DNA of 64,000 nucleotides from Prunella strophiata (taxonomy: Eukaryota; Chordata; Aves; Passeriformes; Prunellidae). Below, piece by piece: positions 11,822 through 24,576 of the stretch. The notes under the pieces are model-generated. The model made no database searches. It saw nothing but the letters and a program-made list of their open reading frames with translations, and was not told the origin of the DNA. The number at the start of each line of letters is the position of its first letter. The first letter of the stretch is position 1. The stretch spans positions 114,377,848-114,441,847 of the forward strand of contig JAZBQD010000030.1 in the NCBI GenBank assembly GCA_036583965.1, in the 5' to 3' direction. The position numbers and the translations under genes were made by a program.

Positions 11822-13351
11822 CAGGGGGATTTTGGAGGGTGGGCACAGACTCCATCCCCAGGGAGCTCTTGATTTACCTGCTCAAGGGGAACTGCTTGTG
11901 GGGCAGAGGTGTGGAAAACACCCACCTGGACTGGATCCAGCACCAGCTGTGCCTCTGGAGCCCTCGGGAAAGAGGGAAAAGCCCCAATAAACCCCCCTCC
12001 AACCCCTCCTGCAGCTGCAGGAACAAGCCCATGGTTGTGATGGGGGTGAACTCAGTCCTGGCTTTTTGGGGCCAGGTTCTCTGGGATCAACTGGAGCACC
12101 AGGAGAGGAAAACTCCTCTGCTGCTGGTAAACACCAAAGGTTTTTCCAGAGGAACTGGTCAGGAGTCCAGCCTGGCTCCTCTGGGACTCCCAGGTGCCCA
12201 GTCCCAGGTGCAATTACTGAAATCAGGTGGGGAACAGCAGAGCTCAGGTTTCAGGTGAAGGAGGTGAGGGAGAGAAGCACTCAGTGTTTCAGCACTGCTT
12301 CCAAACCTGGGCTCAGGAGTTGAATCCTTAGAGAGGTTTTGGGGTTTCTTCCCAAAGCCCTGGCCCGCTGCAGGGTGAGCCCAGCAGGTTTTGTGGCACT
12401 GTGAAGACCCCAGGTGGGTTGTTAAATCCTCCTCTTTTCATCTCTCTCTGTGCCATGAGTTGTTTGTGGAGCTGGACAAGCCTTGCTCCAGTTTTTAGGA
12501 CACCTCCTGAAGCAGGGCCCCGAGGGAAACACCTCCCCAGCACCACCCCAGCCTGAGAATTGTCCCCTTCTTTCTGGAGGGTTCTCAGTGAAAGGAAAAT
12601 AAAACACACTTTGCATGGTTTCAGTTGTGGTCTGACTCAGCAGGAGACAAAAAAGGGATGTTTGCTCTATCCCCACATGACTAAACCCAGCACTTTAAGG
12701 TCACAACCCTACAAGCACTAAAGGGGCAGCCCACAAGGGAATGTTCTTCCAGGTGTTTCTCCTGGCCTTGCAGATGTTCAAGTGCTCCTTAAGTGACCAA
12801 ACTGAAAACAGGGATATATTTATTTATAATATAATATTGAATTGTTTTGCAGGAGGAAAAAAATTCCTAAACCCTCCCTACTATGACAATGGAGGAGTCC
12901 ATTATTGTAACAGATATCCAAACACAAGGACAGGTTTTATCCAGGCTTAAATTTTCCTTCCAGTGTAAGGCATCAATGTACAAATTCTATCATCTGGGGG
13001 ATGTTATTTGTCCAAAATTAACCTGTGAAAGGTGCTCTGATTTTAATTCTTGAAAGCATTATGAGGCTTTGACCCAATCCCCAGCTCAGTAAAGTGCCCT
13101 CAGCACTCAGTGACTTGCCTGGCCTTGAAAAGACAAATTTTCTATCTATTAAAATGCTGCAAGATCACAGAGTCTTCTGGAATAACAATAAAATAATTAG
13201 GGATATGAAACCATGCTTGAAATAAATCCATTTGAAAACTTCAGTGCAGGCACGTTATCAAAAAAATATATTTTTAATAAAGAAAAGCAAGTATTTTTCT
13301 GCATTTTAGACATGTTTTTCTCAGTAGTGTAGTTCTCAAAGTTATTGAAAA
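11822..13351. other. non-coding stretch, no recognised gene
   Basis: No protein domain or splice-bounded frame is recognisable. The last 400 bases are AT-rich. Confidence 0.5.
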
Positions 13352-13600
13352 GCAGCAGTGATGGAATCACAGCAGGGTTTGGGTTGGGAGGGACCTTAAA
13401 GCCTACCCAGTGCCACCCCTGCCATGGCAGGGACACCTTCCACTGTGCCAGGCTGCTCCCAGCCCCAGTGTCCAGCCTGGCCTTGGGCACTGCCAGGGAT
13501 CCAGGGGCAGCCACAGCTGCTCTGGGCACCCTGTGCCAGCCCTGCCCACCCTGCCAGGGAACAATTCCTCATTCCCAATCTCCCAGCCAGCCCTGCCCTC
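13352..13600 (-). mobile_element. CR1 LINE 3' end fragment
   Basis: The minus strand gives the CR1 3' module of the subfamily most common in this window: GGGAACAATT, CTGGCAGGGTGGGCAGG, GGATCCCTGGCAGTGCCCAA, CCAGTGTCC in inverse, the CTGCCATGGCAGGG core and CCCAACCCAAACC. Confidence 0.9.
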
Positions 13601-13999
13601 TGGCACTGGGAGCCATTCCCTGGGTCCTGTCCCTCCATCCTTGTCCCCAGTCCCTCTGCAGCTCTCCTGGAGCCCCTTCAGGCCCTGCCAGGGGCTCTGA
13701 GCTCTCCCTGCAGCTGCTCCTCTCCAGGTGAGCACCCCCAGCTCTCCCAACCTGCCAAGCTGTGTCTCAGGCTCAAACCTGTCCTTGTGCCTTGGAGTGT
13801 CACCCCGGGATGCAGCCAGGGACAGAGGAGGGAATAAAACCCTGACAGCCAAAAGAAATCGGGTTGGAGCCGCAGTGACACGGAGCCGCGTTTGCTGAAG
13901 AACCTCACTGGAACTCGGTCCTGGCGTCCCGGAACGATCCCAGCGCTCGGGAACTGCAGCGAGAGCGGCACCTAGTGCTCGGATCCTGCAGAGCTCCCG
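13601..13999. other. GC-rich non-coding stretch before the satellite block
   Basis: Contains a CpG-rich segment at about 13855-13975. No reading frame resembling the first exons of ATP5PO was found here. Confidence 0.45.
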
Positions 14000-16865
14000 C
14001 AGCCAGCCAGCCAGCCAGCCATCATCCATCCATCATCCTTCCCATCCATCCATCATCCATCCATCCATCATCCATCATCCATCCATCATCCATCCATCCA
14101 TCCATCCATCCATCCATCATCCATCCATCCACTCCATCATCCATCATCCATCCATCCATCATCCATCATCATCCATCCATCCATCATCCATCCAATCATC
14201 CATCCATCCATCCTCCATCATCATCCATCCATCCTCCTCCATCCATCCATCCATCCATCCATCCATCATCCATCCATCCATCCATCATCCATCATCCATC
14301 CATCCCTCATCCATCCATCATCATCCATCATCCATCATCCTCCATCCATCCATCCATCATTCCATCCATCCATCATCCATCATCCTCCATCCATCCATCC
14401 ATCATCCATCCATCCAGCATCCATCCATCCATCCATCCATCATCCATCAGCCATCCATCCATCCATCCATCATCCATCCTCATCATCCATCCATCCATCC
14501 ATCCATCATCCATCCATCCTCCATCCATCCATCCTCATCCTCATCCATCATCCATCCATCCATTCCATCCATCATCCATCCATCCATCTCCATCCATCCA
14601 TCATCCATCCATCCATCCATCCATCATCCATCCATCCATCCATCCATCCATCCATCCATCCATCCATCATCCATCCATCATCCATCCATCATCCATCATC
14701 CTCCATCCATCCATCCATCCATCCATCCATCCATCCATCATCCATCCATCATCCTCCATCCATCATCCATCCATCCATCCACATCCTCCATCCATCATCA
14801 CCATCCATCCATCATCCATCCATCCATCATCCTCCATCCATCCATCCTCATCCATCCATCATCCATCCATCCATCCATCATCCATCCATCCATCCATCCA
14901 TCATCCATCCATCCATCCATCCATCCATCCATCATCCATCATCCATCCATCCATCCATCATCCATCCATCATCCATCCATCCATCCATCCATCCATCCAT
15001 CCATCCTCAGCCATCATCCATCATCATCCATCATCCATTCCATCATCCACATCCATGCCATCAGCCATCCATCATCCATCACTCATCATCATCCATCAAT
15101 CATCCATCCATTCCATCATCCATCCATCCATCCATCCATCCATCCATCCATCATCCATCATCCATCATCCATCATCCATCCATCCATCCATCCATCCATC
15201 CATCATCCCATCCATCCATCCATCCATCCATCCAGCAGCCATCCATCATCCATCCATCCATCCTCCATCCATCATCCATCCATCCATCCATCCATTCCTC
15301 CATCCATCATCCATCCATCCATCCATCCATCCATCCATCCATCCCATCATCCATCCATCATCCATCCATCATCCATCCATCCATCCATCATCCATCCATC
15401 CATCCATCCATCCATCCTCATCCATCATCCATCATCATCCATCCATCCATCCATCCATCATCCATCCATCATCCATCATCCATCATCCATCCATCATCCA
15501 TCATCCATCCATCATCCATCATCCATCCATCCATCCATCCATCCATCCATCCATCATCCATCCATCATCCATCATCCATCCATCCATCCATCCATCCATC
15601 ATCCATCCATCCATCATCCATCCATCCATCAGCCATCATCCATCCATCATAATCCATCCATCCATCCATCCCATCCATCCATCATCCATCCATCCATCCA
15701 TCCATCCATCAGCCATCATCCTCCATCCATCAGCCTCATCATTCATCCATACCATCATCCATCATCCTCCATCCATCATCCATCCATCATCAGCATCATC
15801 ATCCATCATCCATCCATCATCCATCATCCATCCATCCATCAGCCATCCATCCATCATCCCATCCATCATCCATCATCCATCATCATCCTCATACATCCAT
15901 CCATCCTCCATCCTCCATCCATCATCATCCATCATCATCCATCCATCATCCATCTCCATCCATCATCATCCTCCATCCATCCTCCATCCATCCATCATCC
16001 ATCCATCCATCCATCCATCCATCCATCCATCCATCAGCCATCCATCATCCATCATCCCATCCATCCATCATTCATCCATCCATCATCCATCATCCATCCA
16101 GCCATCATCCATCATCATCCATCCATCCATCCTCCATCCATCCTCCATCCTCATCCATCCTCCATCATCCATCCTCATCCATCATCCATCCATCCATCAT
16201 CCATCATCCTCCATCCATCATCCATCCATCATCTCCATCCATCCATCCATCCTCCATCCTCCATCATCCATCATCCATCCATCATCCATCCATTCCATCC
16301 ATCCATCATCCATCCATCATCCATCCCTCCATCATCCATCCATCCATCCTCATCCATCCATCATCCATCCATCCTCCATCCATCATCCATCCTCATCCAT
16401 CCATCATCATCCATCCATCCATCCTCATCCATCCATCATCCATCCATCATCCATCCATCTCCATCCATCCATCATCCATCCTCCATCATCCATCCATCCA
16501 TCCTCATCCATCCATCATCCATCCCTCCATCATCCATCCATCCATCCTCATCCATCCATCATCCATCCATCCTCCATCCATCATCCATCCTCCATCCATC
16601 CATCCTCATCCATCCATCCATCCATCATCCATCCATCCATCATCCATCCATCCTCCATCCATCCATCCATCCATCATCCTCCATCCATCATCCATCCTCA
16701 TCCATCCATCCAGCCATCCATCCATCATCCATCCATCCATCATCCATCCATCCATCCTCCATCCATCCATCCATCATCCATCCATCCATCATCATCCATC
16801 CATCATCCATCATCCATCCTCCATCCATCATCCATCCTCATCCATCCATCCATCATCCATCCCTC
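14000..16865. repeat. CATC-type satellite (CCAT/CCATCAT), about 2.9 kb
   Basis: A few AGCC steps lead into a long irregular mixture of 4-bp CATC and 7-bp CATCATC steps with occasional CCTCCATC. One frame stays open and would give a low-complexity His-Pro-Ser-Ile polypeptide; this comes from the repeat alone. Confidence 0.98.
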
Positions 16866-17192
16866 CGCCCAGACGCGGTGCCCGGCTTCTTCCGGGCAAA
16901 ATCAAAAGTGAAGCATTAGGGAGATGAAAAGTTTGAACCATTCCAGGTATTTCAGGGATCTGAGCGAGCTGCTCACGGTCACCAGAGAGAGGGACAGAGC
17001 TGCCTGTCCCACCTGGAAGATCCTTTGGATTTGGAGGTGTTGGGATGGAGTCCATCCACGGGGATGAAAAATGCGTCCTGTGTTTTTGGAGGTTTCTGAG
17101 AGCGGAACACCATCTGGTGCTGAGTCTGGCACACTCGTGGTATGCATCCTCAGGACTGAGGGACAGTGTGCAGAGACGGGCAGCCTGGAGAC
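16866..17192. other. unique spacer between two satellites
   Basis: About 330 bp of non-repetitive sequence with no recognisable exon. It is the only break in the 12.8-kb satellite block. Confidence 0.7.
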
Positions 17193-20100
17193 ATCCATGG
17201 AGGAGCTGAGATCCACCTGCAGCCCCTGGAGATCCATGGAGGAGCTGAGATCCACCTGCAGCCCCTGGAGATCCATGGAGGAGCTGAGATCCCCTGCAGC
17301 CCCTGGAGATCCATGGAGGAGCTGAGATCCACCTGCAGCCCCTGGAGATCCATGGAGGAGCTGAGATCCACCTGCAGCCCCTGGAGATCCATGGAGGAGC
17401 TGAGATCCACCTGCAGCCCCTGGAGATCCATGGAGGAGCTGAGATCCACCTGCAGCCCCTGGAGATCCATGGAAGAGCTGAGATCCACCTGCAGCCCCTG
17501 GAGATCCATGGAGGAGCTGAGATCCACCTGCAGCCCCTGGAGATCCATGGAGGAGCTGAGATCCACCTGCAGCCCCTGGAGATCCATGGAGGAGCTGAGA
17601 TCCACCTGCAGCCCCTGGAGATCCATGGAGGAGCTGAGATCCACCTGCAGCCCCTGGAGATCCATGGAGGAGCTGAGATCCACCTGCAGCCCCTGGAGAT
17701 CCATGGAGGAGCTGAGATCCACCTGCAGCCCCTGGAGATCCATGGAGGAGCTGAGATCCACCTGCAGCCCCTGGAGATCCATGGAGGAGCTGAGATCCAC
17801 CTGCAGCCCCTGGAGATCCATGGAGGAGCTGAGATCCACTGCAGCCCTGGAGGAGCTGAGATCCACCTGCAGCCCCTGGAGATCCATGGAGGAGCTGAGA
17901 TCCCCTGCAGCCCCTGGAGATTCCCTGGAGGAGCTGAGATCCACCTGCAGCCCCTGGAGATCCATGGAGGAGCTGAGATCCACCTGCAGCCCCTGGAGAT
18001 CCATGGAGGAGCTGAGATCCACCTGCAGCCCCTGGAGATCCATGGAGGAGCTGAGATCCACCTGCAGCCCCTGGAGATCCATGGAGGAGCTGAGATCCAC
18101 CTGCAGCCCCTGGAGATCCATGGAGGAGCTGAGATCCACCTGCAGCCCCTGGAGATCCATGGAGGAGCTGAGATCCACCTGCAGCCCCTGGAGATCCATG
18201 GAGGAGCTGAGATCCACCTGCAGCCCCTGGAGATCCATGGAGGAGCTGAGATCCACCTGCAGCCCCTGGAGATCCATGGAGGAGCTGAGATCCACCTGCA
18301 GCCCCTGGAGATCCATGGAGGAGCTGAGATCCACCTGCAGCCCCTGGAGATCCATGGAGGAGCTGAGATCCACCTGCAGCCCCTGGAGATCCATGGAGGA
18401 GCTGAGATCCACCTGCAGCCCCTGGAGATCCATGGAGGAGCTGAGATCCACCTGCAGCCCCTGGAGATCCATGGAGGAGCTGAGATCCACCTGCAGCCCC
18501 TGGAGATCCATGGAGGAGCTGAGATCCACCTGCAGCCCCTGGAGATCCATGGAGGAGCTGAGATCCACCTGCAGCCCCTGGAGATCCATGGAGGAGCTGA
18601 GATCCACCTGCAGCCCCTGGAGATCCATGGAGGAGCTGAGATCCACCTGCAGCCCCTGGAGATCCATGGAGGAGCTGAGATCCACCTGCAGCCCCTGGAG
18701 ATCCATGGAGGAGCTGAGATCCACCTGCAGCCCCTGGAGATCCATGGAGGAGCTGAGATCCACCTGCAGCCCCTGGAGATCCATGGAGGAGCTGAGATCC
18801 ACCTGCAGCCCCTGGAGATCCATGGAGGAGCTGAGATCCACCTGCAGCCCCTGGAGATCCATGGAGGAGCTGAGATCCACCTGCAGCCCCTGGAGATCCA
18901 TGGAGGAGCTGAGATCCACCTGCAGCCCCTGGAGATCCATGGAGGAGCTGAGATCCACCTGCAGCCCCTGGAGATCCATGGAGGAGCTGAGATCCACCTG
19001 CAGCCCCTGGAGATCCATGGAGGAGCTGAGATCCACCTGCAGCCCCTGGAGATCCATGGAGGAGCTGAGATCCACCTGCAGCCCCTGGAGATCCATGGAG
19101 GAGCTGAGATCCACCTGCAGCCCCTGGAGATCCATGGAGGAGCTGAGATCCACCTGCAGCCCCTGGAGATCCATGGAGGAGCTGAGATCCACCTGCAGCC
19201 CCTGGAGATCCATGGAGGAGCTGAGATCCACCTGCAGCCCCTGGAGATCCATGGAGGAGCTGAGATCCACCTGCAGCCCCTGGAGATCCATGGAGGAGCT
19301 GAGATCCACCTGCAGCCCCTGGAGATCCATGGAGGAGCTGAGATCCACCTGCAGCCCCTGGAGATCCATGGAGGAGCTGAGATCCACCTGCAGCCCCTGG
19401 AGATCCATGGAGGAGCTGAGATCCACCTGCAGCCCCTGGAGATCCATGGAGGAGCTGAGATCCACCTGCAGCCCCTGGAGATCCATGGAGGAGCTGAGAT
19501 CCACCTGCAGCCCCTGGAGATCCATGGAGGAGCTGAGATCCACCTGCAGCCCCTGGAGATCCATGGAGGAGCTGAGATCCACCTGCAGCCCCTGGAGATC
19601 CATGGAGGAGCTGAGATCCACCTGCAGCCCCTGGAGATCCATGGAGGAGCTGAGATCCACCTGCAGCCCCTGGAGATCCATGGAGGAGCTGAGATCCACC
19701 TGCAGCCCCTGGAGATCCATGGAGGAGCTGAGATCCCCTGCAGCCCCTGGAGATCCATGGAGGAGCTGAGATCCACCTGCAGCCCCTGGAGATCCATGGA
19801 GGAGCTGAGATCCACCTGCAGCCCCTGGAGATCCATGGAGGAGCTGAGATCCACCTGCAGCCCCTGGAGATCCATGGAGGAGCTGAGATCCACCTGCAGC
19901 CCCTGGAGATCCATGGAGGAGCTGAGATCCACCTGCAGCCCCTGGAGATCCATGGAGGAGCTGAGATCCACCTGCAGCCCCTGGAGATCCATGGAGGAGC
20001 TGAGATCCACCTGCAGCCCCTGGAGATCCATGGAGGAGCTGAGATCCACCTGCAGCCCCTGGAGATCCATGGAGGAGCTGAGATCCACCTGCAGCCCCTG

Positions 20101-22405
20101 GAGATCCATGGAGGAGCTGAGATCCACCTGCAGCCCCTGGAGATCCATGGAGGAGCTGAGATCCACCTGCAGCCCCTGGAGATCCATGGAGGAGCTGAGA
20201 TCCACCTGCAGCCCCTGGAGATCCATGGAGGAGCTGAGATCCACCTGCAGCCCCTGGAGATCCATGGAGGAGCTGAGATCCACCTGCAGCCCCTGGAGAT
20301 CCATGGAGGAGCTGAGATCCACCTGCAGCCCCTGGAGATCCATGGAGGAGCTGAGATCCACCTGCAGCCCCTGGAGATCCATGGAGGAGCTGAGATCCAC
20401 CTGCAGCCCCTGGAGATCCATGGAGGAGCTGAGATCCACCTGCAGCCCCTGGAGATCCATGGAGGAGCTGAGATCCACCTGCAGCCCCTGGAGATCCATG
20501 GAGGAGCTGAGATCCACCTGCAGCCCCTGGAGATCCATGGAGGAGCTGAGATCCACCTGCAGCCCCTGGAGATCCATGGAGGAGCTGAGATCCACCTGCA
20601 GCCCCTGGAGATCCATGGAGGAGCTGAGATCCACCTGCAGCCCCTGGAGATCCATGGAGGAGCTGAGATCCACCTGCAGCCCCTGGAGATCCATGGAGGA
20701 GCTGAGATCCACCTGCAGCCCCTGGAGATCCATGGAGGAGCTGAGATCCACCTGCAGCCCCTGGAGATCCATGGAGGAGCTGAGATCCACCTGCAGCCCC
20801 TGGAGATCCATGGAGGAGCTGAGATCCACCTGCAGCCCCTGGAGATCCATGGAGGAGCTGAGATCCACCTGCAGCCCCTGGAGATCCATGGAGGAGCTGA
20901 GATCCACCTGCAGCCCCTGGAGATCCATGGAGGAGCTGAGATCCACCTGCAGCCCCTGGAGATCCATGGAGGAGCTGAGATCCACCTGCAGCCCCTGGAG
21001 ATCCATGGAGGAGCTGAGATCCACCTGCAGCCCCTGGAGATCCATGGAGGAGCTGAGATCCACCTGCAGCCCTGGAGATCCATGGAGGAGCTGAGATCCC
21101 CTGCAGCCCTGGAGATCCATGGAGGAGCTGAGATCCACCTGCAGCCCTGGAGATCCATGGAGGAGCTGAGATCCACCTGCAGCCCTGGAGATCCATGGAG
21201 GAGCTGAGATCCCCTGCAGCCCTGGAGATCCATGGAGGAGCTGAGATCCCCTGCAGCCCTGGAGATCCATGGAGGAGCTGAGATCCACCTGCAGCCCTGG
21301 AGATCCATGGAGGAGCTGAGATCCACCTGCAGCCCTGGAGATCCATGGAGGAGCTGAGATCCCCTGCAGCCCTGGAGATCCATGGAGGAGCTGAGATCCC
21401 CCTGCAGCCCATGGAGGAGCTGAGATCCACCTGCAGCCCTGGAGATCCATGGAGGAGCTGAGATCCACCTGCAGCCCTGGAGATCCATGGAAGTGCTGAG
21501 ATCCACCTGCAGCCCCTGGAGATCCCTGGAGGAGCTGAGATCCCCTGCAGCCCTGGAGATCCATGGAGGAGCTGAGATCCCCTGCAGCCCTGGAGATCCA
21601 TGGAGGAGCTGAGATCCACCTGCAGCCCTGGAGATCCATGGAGGAGCTGAGATCCCCTGCAGCCCTGGAGATCCATGGAGGAGCTGAGATCCACCTGCAG
21701 CCCTGGAGATCCATGGAGGAGCTGAGATCCACCTGCAGCCCTGGAGATCCATGGAGGAGCTGAGATCCACCTGCAGCCCTGGAGATCCATGGAGGAGCTG
21801 AGATCCACCTGCAGCCCTGGAGATCCATGGAGGAGCTGAGATCCACCTGCAGCCCTGGAGATCCATGGAGGAGCTGAGATCCACCTGCAGCCCTGGAGAT
21901 CCATGGAGGAGCTGAGATCCACCTGCAGCCCTGGAGATCCATGGAGGAGCTGAGATCCACCTGCAGCCCTGGAGATCCATGGAGGAGCTGAGATCCACCT
22001 GCAGCCCTGGAGATCCATGGAGGAGCTGAGATCCACCTGCAGCCCTGGAGATCCATGGAGGAGCTGAGATCCACCTGCAGCCCTGGAGATCCATGGAGGA
22101 GCTGAGATCCACCTGCAGCCCTGGAGATCCATGGAGGAGCTGAGATCCACCTGCAGCCCTGGAGATCCATGGAGGAGCTGAGATCCACCTGCAGCCCTGG
22201 AGATCCATGGAGGAGCTGAGATCCACCTGCAGCCCTGGAGATCCATGGAGGAGCTGAGATCCACCTGCAGCCCTGGAGATCCATGGAGGAGCTGAGATCC
22301 ACCTGCAGCCCTGGAGATCCATGGAGGAGCTGAGATCCACCTGCAGCCCTGGAGATCCATGGAGGAGCTGAGATCCACCTGCAGCCCTGGAGATCCATGG
22401 AGGAG
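17193..22405. repeat. 39/38-bp satellite, about 134 copies
   Basis: The unit contains GGAGATCCATGGAGGAGCTG followed by AGATCCACCTGCAGCCCCT. Copies are nearly identical from 17193 to about 21070 at a 39-bp period. From there the CAGCCCCTGG block loses a C and the period becomes 38 bp. Deviant shortened units cluster at 17840-17935 and at 21400-21540. The 39-bp part keeps a plus-strand frame open (13 residues per unit), which closes where the period becomes 38. Confidence 0.97.
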
Positions 22406-24576
22406 TGACCCCATGGAAAGGGGCACACACTGGGGCAGTTCCTGCAGGAATGACCCCATGGAAAGGGGCACACACTGGGGCAGTTCCTGCAGGAGTGACC
22501 CCATGGAAAGGGGCACACACTGGGGCAGTTCCTGCAGGAATGACCCCATGGGAAGGGGCACACACTGGGGCAGTTCCTGCAGGAATGACCCCATGGAAAG
22601 GGGCACACACTGGGGCAGTTCCTGCAGGAATGACCCCATGGAAAGGGGCCCACACTGGGGCAGTTCCTGCAGGAATGACCCCATGGGAAGGGGCACACAC
22701 TGGGGCAGTTCCTGCAGGAATGACCCCATGGGAAGGGGCACACACTGGGGCAGTTCCTGCAGGAATGACCCCATGGAAAGGGGCACACACTGGGGCAGTT
22801 CCTGCAGGAGTGACCCCATGGAAAGGGGCACACACTGGGGCAGTTCCTGCAGGAGTGACCCCATGGAAAGGGGCACACACTGGGGCAGTTCCTGCAGGAA
22901 TGACCCCATGGGAAGGGGCACACACTGGGGCAGTTCCTGCAGGAATGACCCCATGGGAAGGGGCACACACTGGGGCAGTTCCTGCAGGAATGACCCCATG
23001 GGAAGGGGCACACACTGGGGCAGTTCCTGCAGGAGTGACCCCATGGAAAGGGGCACACACTGGGGCAGTTCCTGCAGGAATGACCCCATGGGAAGGGGCA
23101 CACACTGGGGCAGTTCCTGCAGGAATGACCCCATGGGAAGGGGCACACACTGGGGCAGTTCCTGCAGGAATGACCCCATGGAAAGGGGCACACACTGGGG
23201 CAGTTCCTGCAGGAGTGACCCCATGGAAAGGGGCACACACTGGGGCAGTTCCTGCAGGAATGACCCCATGGAAAGGGGCACACACTGGGGCAGTTCCTGC
23301 AGGAATGACCCCATGGAAAGGGGCACACACTGGGGCAGTTCCTGCAGGAATGACCCCATGGGAAGGGGCACACACTGGGGCAGTTCCTGCAGGAGTGACC
23401 CCATGGAAAGGGGCACACACTGGGGCAGTTCCTGCAGGAATGACCCCATGGGAAGGGGCACACACTGGGGCAGTTCCTGCAGGAATGACCCCATGGGAAG
23501 GGGCACACACTGGGGCAGTTCCTGCAGGAGTGACCCCATGGAAAGGGGCACACACTGGGGCAGTTCCTGCAGGAATGACCCCATGGGAAGGGGCACACAC
23601 TGGGGCAGTTCCTGCAGGAATGACCCCATGGGAAGGGGCACACACTGGGGCAGTTCCTGCAGGAATGACCCCATGGGAAGGGGCACACACTGGGGCAGTT
23701 CCTGCAGGAGTGACCCCATGGAAAGGGGCACACACTGGGGCAGTTCCTGCAGGAATGACCCCATGGGAAGGGGCACACACTGGGGCAGTTCCTGCAGGAG
23801 TGACCCCATGGATAAAGGGGCACACACTGGGGCAGTTCCTGCAGGAATGACCCCATGGGAAGGGGCACACACTGGGGCAGTTCCTGCAGGAATGACCCCA
23901 TGGGAAGGGGCACACACTGGGGCAGTTCCTGCAGGAGTGACCCCATGGAAAGGGGCACACACTGGGGCAGTTCCTGCAAGAGTGACCCCATGGATAAAGG
24001 GGCACACACTGGGGCAGTTCCTGCAGGAATGACCCCATGGGAAGGGGCACACACTGGGGCAGTTCCTGCAGGAATGACCCCATGGGAAGGGGCACACACT
24101 GGGGCAGTTCCTGCAGGAGTGACCCCATGGAAAGGGGCACACACTGGGGCAGTTCCTGCAGGAGTGACCCCATGGAAAGGGGCACACACTGGGGCAGTTC
24201 CTGCAGGAATGACCCCATGGGAAGGGGCACACACTGGGGCAGTTCCTGCAGGAGTGACCCCATGGAAAGGGGCACACACTGGGGCAGTTCCTGCAGGAGT
24301 GACCCCATGGAAAGGGGCACACACTGGGGCAGTTCCTGCAGGAGTGACCCCATGGAAAGGGGCACACACTGGGGCAGTTCCTGCAGGAGTGACCCCATGG
24401 AAAGGGGCACACACTGGGGCAGTTCCTGCAGGAGTGACCCCATGGAAAGGGGCACACACTGGGGCAGTTCCTGCAGGAGTGACCCCATGGAAAGGGGCAC
24501 ACACTGGGGCAGTTCCTGCAGGAGTGACCCCATGGAAAGGGGCACACACTGGGGCAGTTCCTGCAGGAGTGACCCC
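22406..24576. repeat. 45-bp satellite, about 48 copies
   Basis: The unit begins TGACCCCATGG, then AAAGGGGCACACACTGGGG and CAGTTCCTGCAGGA. Two alternating positions (GAAAGG or GGAAGG; GGAATG or GGAGTG) define sub-types. Two units carry a 3-bp insertion (GGATAAAGG, near 23811 and 23991). The last ten or so units are homogeneous. The array joins the 39-bp array at a shared CATGGA and the next array at a shared CCCC. Confidence 0.97.

Noticed and set aside
14000..16865. 978-codon His/Pro/Ser/Ile frame
   Set aside because: Pure CATC satellite; the frame depends on the simple repeat only.
17193..24576. CRISPR-like appearance of regular direct repeats
   Set aside because: Units are head to tail with no unique spacers, in a eukaryotic context with introns and CR1 elements.
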